Part shown: positions 54,248-63,214 of the stretch, one piece after another | How the letters are laid out: every line of letters begins with the position of its first letter | Numbering within the stretch: position 1 is the first letter of the stretch | Assembly (NCBI GenBank): GCA_029984035.1 | Contig: JASBYJ010000005.1 | Coordinates: forward strand, 1 to 64,000 | Direction of reading: 5' to 3' | Length of the DNA stretch: 64,000 nt | Source of the DNA: Conchiformibius sp. | GTDB lineage: Bacteria > Pseudomonadota > Gammaproteobacteria > Burkholderiales > Neisseriaceae | Translations under genes and position numbers: made by a program | Notes under the pieces: model-generated | The model's input: only the letters and a program-made list of their open reading frames with translations | Told to the model about the DNA's origin: nothing | Databases searched by the model: none

Positions 54248-55720
54248 TCACTGCACATTACCATCGTCCAACAATGCGTCTGTAAACGCAGCAGCATCAA
54301 ACGGTCTCAAATCATCAATGCCTTCGCCTACGCCGATATAACGCACGGGAATATTATAATTGGCTGCCAAAGCTGCCAAAATACCGCCTTTTGCCGTGCC
54401 GTCCAACTTGGTAACAATCAAACCGGTTACATTCAAAGCATCATGGAAAGCCCGCACCTGAGTCAGGGCATTTTGTCCGATATTGGCATCCAAAACCACA
54501 ATCACTTCATGCGGCGCATCGGGAAGGGATTTTTGCAAAACGCGTTTTACCTTTTTAATCTCTTCCATCAGATGCAACTGCGTTGGCAAACGCCCTGCCG
54601 TATCCGCCAAAACGACATCTATATTGCGTGCCTTAGCTGCCTCCAACGCATCGTAACACACTGATGCGGAATCACCTTTTTCTTGGGAAATAACCGTAAT
54701 ATCATTGCGTCTTCCCCACTCGATTAACTGTTCGCGCGCCGCCGCACGAAAGGTGTCTCCGGCGGCTAACAATACGCTTTTCCCTTGCGCCTGGAAATGC
54801 TTGGCCAGCTTGCCGATAGAAGTGGTTTTACCGGCGCCGTTAATGCCCGCCATCATAATCACAAACGGTTGATGCTGTTTTTCAGGCAGCCTTAAAGGTT
54901 GCTCCAAAGGTTTAATTAAATCATAAACCGCTTCTTTTAATGCTTGACGCAATTGTATGCCGTCATGAAGACCTTTAAGCGACACTCTGCGGCGGACATC
55001 ATCCATAAGTTCCTGTGTGGCTTCAATACCCATATCACTGGTCAGAAGGATAGTTTCCAATTCTTCATATAAATCATCATCAATTTTGCCTCCCCCAAAC
55101 ACGCTGGCCAACGATTTGGCCATATGGTTCCGCGATTTGCTCAAACCCTCACGCAGGTGCTTAGTCCAACCTTTTGATGCAGGTGCGGCATTCCCGTCCC
55201 GGTCTGCCCAAGTGCGATGTATTTGAGCGGTCGAGGAAGGTGTCGCCCAATTGCGTACAGAAGCACTAGCCTGAGATTGCTCTATAGCGTTAAACGTTTC
55301 CCCTTTTGTCGGTATATGCTCCACATTTTGTTTGATTGCTTCTTTTTTTTCTGCTGTTTTAAGAGTTTCTACAGTTTTTGGTACAGCATCCGTACTGCCT
55401 GAAGAAACTGCCGCAGAGCTCTTTTGAGCAGTGCCATTTTGAAATGAAACGGATTTTTTTGAATGTAAAATCTCAGGATGTTCATCTTTAATCACTTGGG
55501 TGATATGTCTTCCCTGATTATCGGCTTCGATTTCATTTTTCAAGAAAACAGCTTCCGCAGATGCCGCTTCCACAGACTGCTCTTCAACCACGCCGCCTTC
55601 TGCTTCATCTGCATCGGAAGCATCATGCATCGATTGCTCTGCATTTTCGGACTGCAGCTGTGTAGAATTCAAATTGGCTTGCGTCTTAGTCTTAAATAAT
55701 TTTCTTATTAAGTCAATCAT
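54248..55720 (-). CDS. ftsY: FtsY, signal recognition particle receptor
   Basis: 490 residues. The first 170 are acidic and low-complexity (the membrane-associating A region, with EGGVVEEQSVEAASAEAVF). The NG domain follows: MMAGINGAGKTTSIGKLAKHF (P-loop), AAGDTFRAAAREQL, VLADTAGRLPTQ and VTKLDGTAKGG. It docks Ffh-4.5S RNA complexes, whose RNA is encoded at 3.6 kb. The A region is longer than in many relatives. Confidence 0.95.
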   Translation of the reverse strand: MIDLIRKLFKTKTQANLNSTQLQSENAEQSMHDASDADEAEGGVVEEQSVEAASAEAVFLKNEIEADNQGRHITQVIKDEHPEILHSKKSVSFQNGTAQKSSAAVSSGSTDAVPKTVETLKTAEKKEAIKQNVEHIPTKGETFNAIEQSQASASVRNWATPSSTAQIHRTWADRDGNAAPASKGWTKHLREGLSKSRNHMAKSLASVFGGGKIDDDLYEELETILLTSDMGIEATQELMDDVRRRVSLKGLHDGIQLRQALKEAVYDLIKPLEQPLRLPEKQHQPFVIMMAGINGAGKTTSIGKLAKHFQAQGKSVLLAAGDTFRAAAREQLIEWGRRNDITVISQEKGDSASVCYDALEAAKARNIDVVLADTAGRLPTQLHLMEEIKKVKRVLQKSLPDAPHEVIVVLDANIGQNALTQVRAFHDALNVTGLIVTKLDGTAKGGILAALAANYNIPVRYIGVGEGIDDLRPFDAAAFTDALLDDGNVQ

Positions 55721-55868
55721 ATATTAACCCCCTATTTGATTTTATATGGTTTGCCGGCAACATAATATCTTTAAACTTGATTCATCAATAGATTGTATAT
55801 GCTGTAATTATTCATGTAAATACAATACATTGAATTCCGACTTTCCCAAAATACCCGCAAGAATCCGC

Positions 55869-56762
55869 TTAATAAGTTCGCGAAACGGTAAATTCCGCCA
55901 ATTCCCGCAACCTGTCGGCACGGCTGTCAAAATTTTTTAATGCGCCGACAGACTGTTTAACCAGACTTTCGGCGTAACGTCTCGCTTCATTCAATCCCAA
56001 CAGCTTTACATAAGTGGGCTTATCCGCCTCGGTGTCTTTACCGGCCGTTTTACCCAGCGTAGCGGTATCGGCCTCGCAATCCAACACATCGTCTATCACT
56101 TGAAAAGCCAGCCCCAAAGGAGTGGCGTATCGTTCCAAACAATCCAAGTACTTATCCGGCAAATCGGGACAGCTCAGTCCGCCCAAAAACACTGCCGCAC
56201 GAATCAACGCACCTGTTTTCAAGCCGTGCATCTGTTCCAACTGCTTTTGCGTCATATTTTTGCCGACATGTTCCAAATCGATTGCCTGTCCGCCTGCCAT
56301 ACCCAAGCTGCCTGCGGCACGTGCCAAAGCAGCTATCATCCGCAACTGGCGTTCGGCAGGAAAATCGGGCAACTCACGGCTCAACAATTCAAACGCCCGT
56401 GTTTGCAAGGCATCGCCTGCCAATAATGCGGTGGCTTCGTCAAAACGGATGTGGCAAGTCGGTTTGCCGCGGCGGAGCGAATCATTATCCATAGCGGGCA
56501 AATCATCGTGTACCAATGAATATACATGAATACACTCCACTGCCGCCACCGCCGCTTCGCAGGCTGCCTGAACGCTGTCGCCCAATTCCGCAGCCGCCCA
56601 TACCAACATCGGACGCAAGCGTTTGCCGCCGCCCAAAGCGCAATAACGCATCGCTTCATGCAATTTGTTCGGCACCGCAATGCTTTCAGGCAGCCTTTCT
56701 TGCAAAATACGCTCGGTTTGGGCGGCAGCATTCCGCTGCCATGTTTTGAGATTATCATTCAT
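55869..56762 (-). CDS. ispA: Farnesyl diphosphate synthase
   Basis: 297 residues. It extends DMAPP with IPP to C15 for quinones and undecaprenyl. The first Asp-rich motif is VHDDLPAMDNDSLRRGKPT, the second QVIDDVLDCEAD. GGGKRLRPMLV holds the diphosphate. The ATG overlaps the last codons of xseB, so the two are coupled, a very common pairing in proteobacteria. Confidence 0.95.
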   Translation of the reverse strand: MNDNLKTWQRNAAAQTERILQERLPESIAVPNKLHEAMRYCALGGGKRLRPMLVWAAAELGDSVQAACEAAVAAVECIHVYSLVHDDLPAMDNDSLRRGKPTCHIRFDEATALLAGDALQTRAFELLSRELPDFPAERQLRMIAALARAAGSLGMAGGQAIDLEHVGKNMTQKQLEQMHGLKTGALIRAAVFLGGLSCPDLPDKYLDCLERYATPLGLAFQVIDDVLDCEADTATLGKTAGKDTEADKPTYVKLLGLNEARRYAESLVKQSVGALKNFDSRADRLRELAEFTVSRTY

Positions 56763-56979
56763 CAAGTTTCAATTCCTTGATTTCGCCGTTATCCAATACA
56801 CTCAATTGCTGTTCGACCGCCGATAATTTCTGCCGACAAAATGCCAACAATTCCGTACCTTCCTGATAAGCGGACAGCGCTTCTTCCAAAGGCAGTATAC
56901 TGTTTTGCATCTTGGCGGTGATTTCTTCCAAGCGTGTCATGGCCTGTTCAAATGTTTTGGGAGGAGATTTGCGGGACAT
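56755..56979 (-). CDS. xseB: Exodeoxyribonuclease VII small subunit
   Basis: 74 residues, full length. PKTFEQAMTRLEEITAKMQN and LPLEEALSAYQEGTELLAFCRQKLSAVEQQ are the two helices of XseB, several copies of which bind the XseA helix. The gene overlaps ispA by eight bases. xseA is not in this window. Confidence 0.94.
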   Translation of the reverse strand: MSRKSPPKTFEQAMTRLEEITAKMQNSILPLEEALSAYQEGTELLAFCRQKLSAVEQQLSVLDNGEIKELKLDE

Positions 56980-57068
56980 GGTTTGCTGCTTCCAATCACA
57001 AAAACCGAATTATAACAAACCCCCTTTCAGGCAGCCTGCATTGTTTGACACTCAACGCAAATTTGTAA

Positions 57069-57102
57069 CGCTGCCTGAATACAGTTTCAGGCAGCCTTTT
57101 GT
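57069..57102. repeat. Inverted uptake-sequence pair upstream of xseB
   Basis: GCTGCCTGAA and TTTCAGGCAGC form a hairpin followed on the plus strand by CTTTTG. No rightward gene ends just before it, so its role as terminator is doubtful. Confidence 0.6.
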
Positions 57103-57535
57103 GCGGCTTCAGCATGATAAAAAAATATCTTTAAAATTCCAAAATATCTGTTGCAGTCCTTCCCCAGTCCACCCAACGCCGAACAAGCAGACTCCACATC
57201 ACAACGGTTGGCAGAGCCGATACAATGACTTTAACACTCTCGATACAAATATCTTTAATTTAATCAATTCTATGCATACAGACAAAACAATAAACGGACA
57301 ACGATTGCAAACATATTTATCCACACCGAGTCTCTTATCTCCGTCCGAACGTTATACTCCGCCCGAAAGTCGGCAGGACAGCAAAAACAACCCGTAGCGT
57401 CCTTCCGCCAAGACATGAAAAAAACTCATGCGTCAAATTCAAAATTATCACTTGCGTTCATATTCAAAACACGACAATATCCTGCTGCGAACACAGTTGT
57501 ATTTCACACGCGTATTTTTTAACGAGGATTTTCTT
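57103..57535 (+). other. Long leader region of metE
   Basis: More than 400 bases between the uptake pair and metE. I see no cobalamin or SAM riboswitch motif and no MetR-type TGAAxxxxxTTCA site. A 41-codon frame at 57271-57396 has no ribosome site. A strong AACGAGGA ribosome site stands before metE. Confidence 0.4.
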
Positions 57536-59812
57536 ATGAATACATTCCACCTTTCAGGCTACCCGCGCATCGGCGCGAAGCGCGAACTGAAATTTGCCGT
57601 TGAAGCCTTTTGGAAAGGCAACAAAACCGAAGCCGAAGTGCAGGCCGTTGCCGCCGACATCCGCCGCCTGAACTGGGCGACCCAAAAAGCCGCCGGAGCG
57701 GACTTGCTGCCCGTTGGCGATTTTTCCTTTTACGACCACGTTTTAGACCTGCTCTGCACGCTGGGCGCGATTCCCAAGCGTTTCGGTTTCAACCCCGCCA
57801 CGCTCACCCTGCCCGAATATTTCCAACTGGCACGCGGCAATGCCACCCAGTTCGCCATGGAAATGACCAAGTGGTTTGACACCAACTACCACTACATCGT
57901 TCCCGAATGGCACGCCGACACCGAGTTTGCCGTCAATGCCAAAAATCTGATTGCCCAAATCCAAGAAGCCAAAGCACAAGGCCACGACATCAAGCCCACT
58001 TTGGTCGGCCCCGTTACCCTGCTGTGGTTGGGCAAAGCCAAAGGCGAAGGCTTCAAACGCATCACCCTGCTGCCGAAACTGCTCTCGGCCTACACCCAAT
58101 TGTTGCGCGAACTGGCTGCCGAAGGCGTGGATTGGATTCAACTGGACGAGCCGATTTTGTCCGCCGATGCCGATGCCAACTGGATTAAAGCCGTTGAAAC
58201 TGCTTATAAAGAATTGGCAAACACCGGTGTACGCATCATTATCGGCACTTATTTTGCCAGCGTTGCCGAACATCTGAATCTGCTGAAAACCCTGCCCGTA
58301 CACGGCGTACACATTGACTGCGTGCGCGCGCCCGAACAATTGGACGTGTTTGCTGCCAACTGGCCGGAAAACAAAGTGTTGTCGGTTGGTTTGATTGACG
58401 GCCGCAACGTGTGGCGCGCCAATTTGTCCAAAGTGATTGATACCCTGAAACCCGTTCAAGAAAAACTGGGCAATAATTTGTGGATTGCGCCCTCTTGCTC
58501 GCTGCTGCACAGCCCGCAAGATTTGGCGGTAGAAGAAAAACTTGACCCCGAAATCAAAAACTGGATGGCGTTTGCCGCACAAAAATTGGTTGAATTGGGC
58601 GTAGTGAAACAGGCTTTGGCACACGGCAAAGACAGCGTAAAAGACGCGGTTGCCGCTTCCGATGCCGCCGCCGCCGACCGCGCCACCAACAAAAAAATCC
58701 ACAACGAAACCGTGCAAAAACGCGTTGCCGGGCTGCCTGAAGGCGCAGACCAGCGCAAATCGCCGTTTGCCGAGCGTATCAAAGCGCAACAGGCGTGGAT
58801 GAACCTGCCCGTGCTGCCGACCACCACCATCGGTTCGTTCCCGCAAACCACCGAAATCCGCCAAGCGCGCGCCGCTTTCAAAAAAGGCGAATTGTCTGCT
58901 GCCGATTACGATGCCGCGATGAAAAAAGAAATCGCCTACTGCGTGGAAGTGCAGGAAAAACTGCAACTGGACGTGCCCGTTCACGGCGAAGCCGAGCGCA
59001 ACGATATGGTGGAATACTTCGGCGAACAGTTGGCGGGTTACTGCTTCAGCCAATTCGGTTGGGTGCAAAGCTACGGCAGCCGTTGCGTGAAACCGCCGAT
59101 TATTTTCGGTGACGTATCCCGCCCCGAGCCGATGACCGTTTACTGGTCGCAATACGCGCAAACCCTGACCAAACGCCCGATGAAAGGCATGCTGACCGGT
59201 CCTGTGACCATGTTCAAATGGTCGTTTGTGCGCGATGACGTGCCCTTGAGCGTGGTTGCCAAACAAATCGCTTTGGCGTTGAACGATGAAGTGCTGGACT
59301 TGGAAAAAGCAGGCATTAAAGTGATTCAGATTGACGAACCCGCCATCCGCGAAGCTATGCCCCTGAAAAAAGCGCAATGGGACGAATACCTTGCGTGGGC
59401 GTGTGAAGCCTTCCGCCTGTCCAGCACCGGCGCGGAAGACAGCACCCAAATCCACACCCATATGTGCTATTCCGAGTTCAACGACATCCTGCCCGCGATT
59501 GCCAGCATGGACGCAGACGTGATTACCATTGAAACATCGCGTTCCGATATGGAACTGCTGACTGCGTTTGGCGATTTCAAATACCCCAACGACATCGGGC
59601 CGGGTGTGTACGACATCCACAGCCCGCGCGTACCGACTGCTGCTGAAGTGGAACACCTGTTGCGTAAAGCGATGGAAGTTGTGCCCGTTGAGCGTTTGTG
59701 GGTCAACCCCGACTGTGGTTTGAAAACACGCGCTTGGAAAGAAACCGTTGAGCAGTTGGAAGTAATGATGGACGTTACCAAAAAACTGCGCATCGAATTG
59801 TCAGGCAAGTAA
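57536..59812 (+). CDS. metE: Cobalamin-independent methionine synthase
   Basis: 758 residues. It moves a methyl group from 5-methyltetrahydrofolate triglutamate to homocysteine with zinc. The N-terminal half starts FHLSGYPRIGAKRELKFAVE. The C-terminal half has LPTTTIGSFPQT, QIDEPAIREAMPLKK and the zinc ligands in IHTHMCYSEFNDI (His, Cys) and WVNPDCGLKTR. The frame opens 36 codons upstream, but GAGG before 57536 supports this start. GCG/CGC/GTG codons are commoner here than in adjacent genes. Confidence 0.97.
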   Translation: MNTFHLSGYPRIGAKRELKFAVEAFWKGNKTEAEVQAVAADIRRLNWATQKAAGADLLPVGDFSFYDHVLDLLCTLGAIPKRFGFNPATLTLPEYFQLARGNATQFAMEMTKWFDTNYHYIVPEWHADTEFAVNAKNLIAQIQEAKAQGHDIKPTLVGPVTLLWLGKAKGEGFKRITLLPKLLSAYTQLLRELAAEGVDWIQLDEPILSADADANWIKAVETAYKELANTGVRIIIGTYFASVAEHLNLLKTLPVHGVHIDCVRAPEQLDVFAANWPENKVLSVGLIDGRNVWRANLSKVIDTLKPVQEKLGNNLWIAPSCSLLHSPQDLAVEEKLDPEIKNWMAFAAQKLVELGVVKQALAHGKDSVKDAVAASDAAAADRATNKKIHNETVQKRVAGLPEGADQRKSPFAERIKAQQAWMNLPVLPTTTIGSFPQTTEIRQARAAFKKGELSAADYDAAMKKEIAYCVEVQEKLQLDVPVHGEAERNDMVEYFGEQLAGYCFSQFGWVQSYGSRCVKPPIIFGDVSRPEPMTVYWSQYAQTLTKRPMKGMLTGPVTMFKWSFVRDDVPLSVVAKQIALALNDEVLDLEKAGIKVIQIDEPAIREAMPLKKAQWDEYLAWACEAFRLSSTGAEDSTQIHTHMCYSEFNDILPAIASMDADVITIETSRSDMELLTAFGDFKYPNDIGPGVYDIHSPRVPTAAEVEHLLRKAMEVVPVERLWVNPDCGLKTRAWKETVEQLEVMMDVTKKLRIELSGK

Positions 59813-59824
59813 TTCTTCCGTTTG

Positions 59825-59863
59825 CAAAAAACCGCCCGAACATTCAGGTTCGGGCGTTTTTTG
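59825..59863 (+). terminator. Terminator of metE
   Basis: AAAAACCGCCCGAAC, short loop, GTTCGGGCGTTTTTT. A conventional hairpin not built from uptake words; next to it, at 59873-59903, lies an inverted pair of a variant word (GGCTGTCTGAA). Confidence 0.88.
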
Positions 59864-59905
59864 CTGATTTAGGGCTGTCTGAAAACGTTTTTCAGACAGC
59901 CTGTT

Positions 59906-60241
59906 TCAATCACCAAAACCTTCCGGCCACTCTTGTTTGTTAATTTGATATTCAGAAACGGAAAAACCATCGGGATAATCTCGGAATCCCTTTTGCTTTA
60001 AGGCATATTGCTTAGCCTGCTCCACTTTGTCCAAATCGGAAAACACGCCCAAACATTTGTCGTTTTCACAACCGAATGCGTCAACTCGGGTATGGTAGAG
60101 AATGTAAACGGAATTCAGCATCAACATAAACTTTTGCGGCTCCAGGACAATACAATTTTCAGGCAGCATAACAACTGCCCATATAAACTGAAATGATATC
60201 AAAACCTTCATAAAAACATTCATTAAGTTATCCGTCTGCAT
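59906..60241 (-). CDS. Small protein of unknown function with hydrophobic N-terminus
   Basis: Up to 111 residues; the start may be the ATG at 60241, 60223 or 60211. The N-terminal MKVLISFQFIWAVVMLPEN could be a signal or anchor. The rest has VYILYHTRVDAFGCENDKC (two cysteines four apart) and a soluble helix KVEQAKQYALKQKGF, ending in SEYQINKQEWPEGFGD. No family is recognised. It is the only leftward gene between metE and glyQ. Confidence 0.5.
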   Translation of the reverse strand: MQTDNLMNVFMKVLISFQFIWAVVMLPENCIVLEPQKFMLMLNSVYILYHTRVDAFGCENDKCLGVFSDLDKVEQAKQYALKQKGFRDYPDGFSVSEYQINKQEWPEGFGD

Positions 60242-60395
60242 AACAATCCGAGTCGGTTCCTCTTACCTATTTTCCCAAACCGCAATCCACCCACACTGTC
60301 TGCAAACAGGCTGCCTGAAACTTTTCAGGCAGCCTTTAAATCAAGTAAAATGCGGCTTTCATCATTATTGATTCCCTAATATCCGGGCTGTACGT

Positions 60396-61295
60396 ATGCT
60401 TACCTTTCAACAAATTATTTTCAAATTGCAAACTTATTGGGCCGACAAAGGCTGCACTATTATCCAACCGTTCGATATGGAAGTCGGTGCAGGTACCAGC
60501 CACCCGGCCACCTGCCTGCGCGCACTCGGTCCCGAGCCTTGGTATGCCGCCTACGTACAACCCAGCCGCCGCCCCAAAGACGGACGCTACGGCGACAATC
60601 CAAACCGTCTGCAACATTACTATCAATTTCAAGTGGCCTTAAAACCCGCTCCTGCGGATATTCAGGACTGGTATCTCGACAGCCTGCGCCAACTGGGCAT
60701 CGACCCTAAAATCCACGATATCCGTTTCGTAGAGGACGATTGGGAAAATCCTACTCTCGGGGCATGGGGGTTGGGTTGGGAAGTGTGGCTGAACGGTATG
60801 GAAGTTACCCAATTTACCTATTTCCAACAAGTAGGCGGCATCGATTGCTCGCCCGTACTCGGCGAAATCACTTACGGTATCGAACGCTTGGCCATGTATC
60901 TGCAAGGTGTGGAAAATGTGTATGACTTGATTTGGTCGCACGCGCCTGACGGTCGGGCGGTAAGCTACGGCGATGTTTATCATCAAAACGAAGTAGAACA
61001 GTCGTGCTATAACTTTGAATACAGCGATGCCGCTTGGCTGTTGGAACAGTTTAACGGCTATGAAGCGCAAGCCAAACGGCTTTTATCTGCAGAAGACGTC
61101 TCTTTGGCCTTGCCTGCATATGAATTGGTCTTAAAAGCCGGACATACGTTCAACCTATTAGATGCACGCGGTGCCATATCGGTTACCGAACGTGCCGCCT
61201 ATATCGGCCGCATCCGCAACCTAAGCCGCATTGTGGCGCAAAAGTTTGTAGAAAGCCGTGAGAAACTGGGCTTTCCGTTAATCAAAGCTGCCTGA
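60396..61295 (+). CDS. glyQ: Glycyl-tRNA synthetase alpha subunit
   Basis: 299 residues. The catalytic subunit of the tetrameric bacterial enzyme, activating glycine. TFQQIIFKLQTYWADKGCTIIQP starts it, with PFDMEVGAGTSHPATCLRALGPEPW, YVQPSRRPKDGRYGDNPNRLQ and YFQQVGGIDCSPVLGEITYG as the class II core. msbA lies between it and glyS, ten bases after this stop, which separates the two subunits of one enzyme. Confidence 0.96.
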   Translation: MLTFQQIIFKLQTYWADKGCTIIQPFDMEVGAGTSHPATCLRALGPEPWYAAYVQPSRRPKDGRYGDNPNRLQHYYQFQVALKPAPADIQDWYLDSLRQLGIDPKIHDIRFVEDDWENPTLGAWGLGWEVWLNGMEVTQFTYFQQVGGIDCSPVLGEITYGIERLAMYLQGVENVYDLIWSHAPDGRAVSYGDVYHQNEVEQSCYNFEYSDAAWLLEQFNGYEAQAKRLLSAEDVSLALPAYELVLKAGHTFNLLDARGAISVTERAAYIGRIRNLSRIVAQKFVESREKLGFPLIKAA

Positions 61296-61305
61296 AACCG
61301 CACTC

Positions 61306-63156
61306 ATGATAGAAAAACTGACTTTCGGTTTGTTCAACCGTGCAGACGCACGTAGTTTTATGCGTCTCACTGCCTATATCAAACCTTATAAAATCCGTAT
61401 TATCGGAGCCTTAATCGCCATTATCGGTATTGCTATGGTGGAAAGTTATTTGGCGGCATTTATCGCCCCGCTTATCAACCAAGGCTTCGCCGCACCTTCC
61501 GAAGCTCCGATATTGCAATACGGCAGCGGTTTTGTTCAAACTTTGATGCGTTTTAAAGAACAAGCCAACCATTTCATCTGGGGAACGGCAGACAAAGTGT
61601 GGATTGTGCCGCTGTTTTTCATGTTTTTGGTAACCGTGCGCGGCATATGCCGTTTTGTCAGCAGCTATCTGCTCTCTTGGGTAGGATTGATGGCTGTGGC
61701 GCGTTTACGCAGCGATATGTTCGCCAAAATGCTGATGCTGCCTTCGTCTGTACAGCAAGAGCTTTCTTCAGGCGTTATTACCGGACGCTTTCTCGTTCAG
61801 GCAGGCGTTGCCATCAACAATGCTTCCGAAATTTTCATTACGCTGGTACGCGACGGCTTGATTGTTATCGGACTGACTTTTGTATTGTTTTATCTCAACT
61901 GGCAGCTGACTTTGATTGTATTGGTGATGTTTCCCATACTCTCGCGCCTTTCGCGCTATTACCGCGACCGCTTAAAATCGGTGCAATCGGCCTCGCAAAA
62001 CAGCATCGGCGAAATTTCCGCCGTTATCAACGAAATACATCAAGGCCACCGTGTCGTCAAAATGTTCGGCGGACACAACAATGCCCTCGAACGTTTCGCT
62101 ACCGTTAACAATAAAATCATTAGCTTGCAGAAGAAAATGAACCAAGCTTCTTCTGCACGTTCCCCCCTGAGCGAAGTCATCGCCTGCACCGCTTTGGCCT
62201 TTGTGATTTTCTTTGCCCTGTGGCAAAGCCAAAAAGGTATTACCACTATCGGCGAATTCATGGCATTTATCGTGGCGATGATGCAGATTGTCGCCCCGTT
62301 GAAAAATCTCTCCAATATCAGCATTCCCATGCAGGCCATGTTTATTGCCGCAGATACCGTATGCGAATTTCTCGACACTCCTGACGAAACCGATAACGGT
62401 AAGCAAACCATTGCCGCAGCACAAGGTAACATCGATTTTAAAAATATCGACGTACAGTATCCCAATCAAGAACAAAAAGCACTCAACAATTTCAACCTTT
62501 CCATACGCTCAGGTGAAAAAATCGCACTGGTCGGACGTTCGGGCAGCGGCAAAACCACCGCCATCAACCTGCTTACCCGTTTCGTACTGCCCAATTCGGG
62601 AGAAATCACCCTGGACGGCATCAATATAGACAACATCAAACTGGACAACTTGCGCCAACAATTCTCACTGGTATCGCAAGATGTCTTCCTGTTTGACGAC
62701 ACACTCTACAACAACATCCGTTACAGCCGCCCCGATGCTTCGGACGAAGAAATAGAGGCCGCCCTGAAAGCAGCCAATTTGTGGGATTTGGTGCAACAAT
62801 CGCCCGACGGTATGCACCAACATATCGGAGCTGACGGCAACAACCTTTCAGGAGGGCAACGCCAACGCGTATCCATTGCCCGAGCCATTTTGAAAGACGC
62901 GCCCATACTGCTTCTGGACGAAGCCACCAGCGCATTGGACAACGAGTCCGAACGTTTGATACAACAAGCATTGGAACGCCTGATGCAAAAACGCACCAGC
63001 ATTATCGTTGCCCACAGGCTGAGCACCATAGAACATGCCGACCGCATTATCGTCATGGACGGCGGTAAAATCATCGAGCAAGGCAGCCACAGCGAACTCA
63101 TCGACCAAAACGGTTACTATGCCAAATTAAGCAATATGCCTTTCGTACCCGAATAG
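61306..63156 (+). CDS. msbA: MsbA-type lipid A export ABC transporter
   Basis: 616 residues, a half transporter. Six membrane helices span about residues 25-320, followed by the ATPase with LVGRSGSGKTTAINLLTRF (Walker A), NNLSGGQRQRVSIARAI (signature) and ILLLDEATSALDNESE (Walker B). It flips lipid A-core to the outer face of the inner membrane. Family identity is firm and the lipid A role is by similarity. It is inserted between glyQ and glyS in one direction. Confidence 0.92.
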   Translation: MIEKLTFGLFNRADARSFMRLTAYIKPYKIRIIGALIAIIGIAMVESYLAAFIAPLINQGFAAPSEAPILQYGSGFVQTLMRFKEQANHFIWGTADKVWIVPLFFMFLVTVRGICRFVSSYLLSWVGLMAVARLRSDMFAKMLMLPSSVQQELSSGVITGRFLVQAGVAINNASEIFITLVRDGLIVIGLTFVLFYLNWQLTLIVLVMFPILSRLSRYYRDRLKSVQSASQNSIGEISAVINEIHQGHRVVKMFGGHNNALERFATVNNKIISLQKKMNQASSARSPLSEVIACTALAFVIFFALWQSQKGITTIGEFMAFIVAMMQIVAPLKNLSNISIPMQAMFIAADTVCEFLDTPDETDNGKQTIAAAQGNIDFKNIDVQYPNQEQKALNNFNLSIRSGEKIALVGRSGSGKTTAINLLTRFVLPNSGEITLDGINIDNIKLDNLRQQFSLVSQDVFLFDDTLYNNIRYSRPDASDEEIEAALKAANLWDLVQQSPDGMHQHIGADGNNLSGGQRQRVSIARAILKDAPILLLDEATSALDNESERLIQQALERLMQKRTSIIVAHRLSTIEHADRIIVMDGGKIIEQGSHSELIDQNGYYAKLSNMPFVPE

Positions 63157-63214
63157 CCGAAACGCTGCCATGCTCTTTCAGGCAGCCCAATTCAATTGAT
63201 TGACGGAAAAACAC

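Noticed and set aside
57271..57396. Leader peptide upstream of metE
   Set aside because: A 41-codon frame without a ribosome site and without Met codons that would indicate attenuation.
57103..57535. Cobalamin or SAM riboswitch controlling metE
   Set aside because: The conserved B12-box or SAM-I core motifs could not be found by eye.
57743..59656. Open frame of 637 codons on the minus strand
   Set aside because: Antisense to metE and low in complexity (His/Phe/Gly rich); no ribosome site or family.
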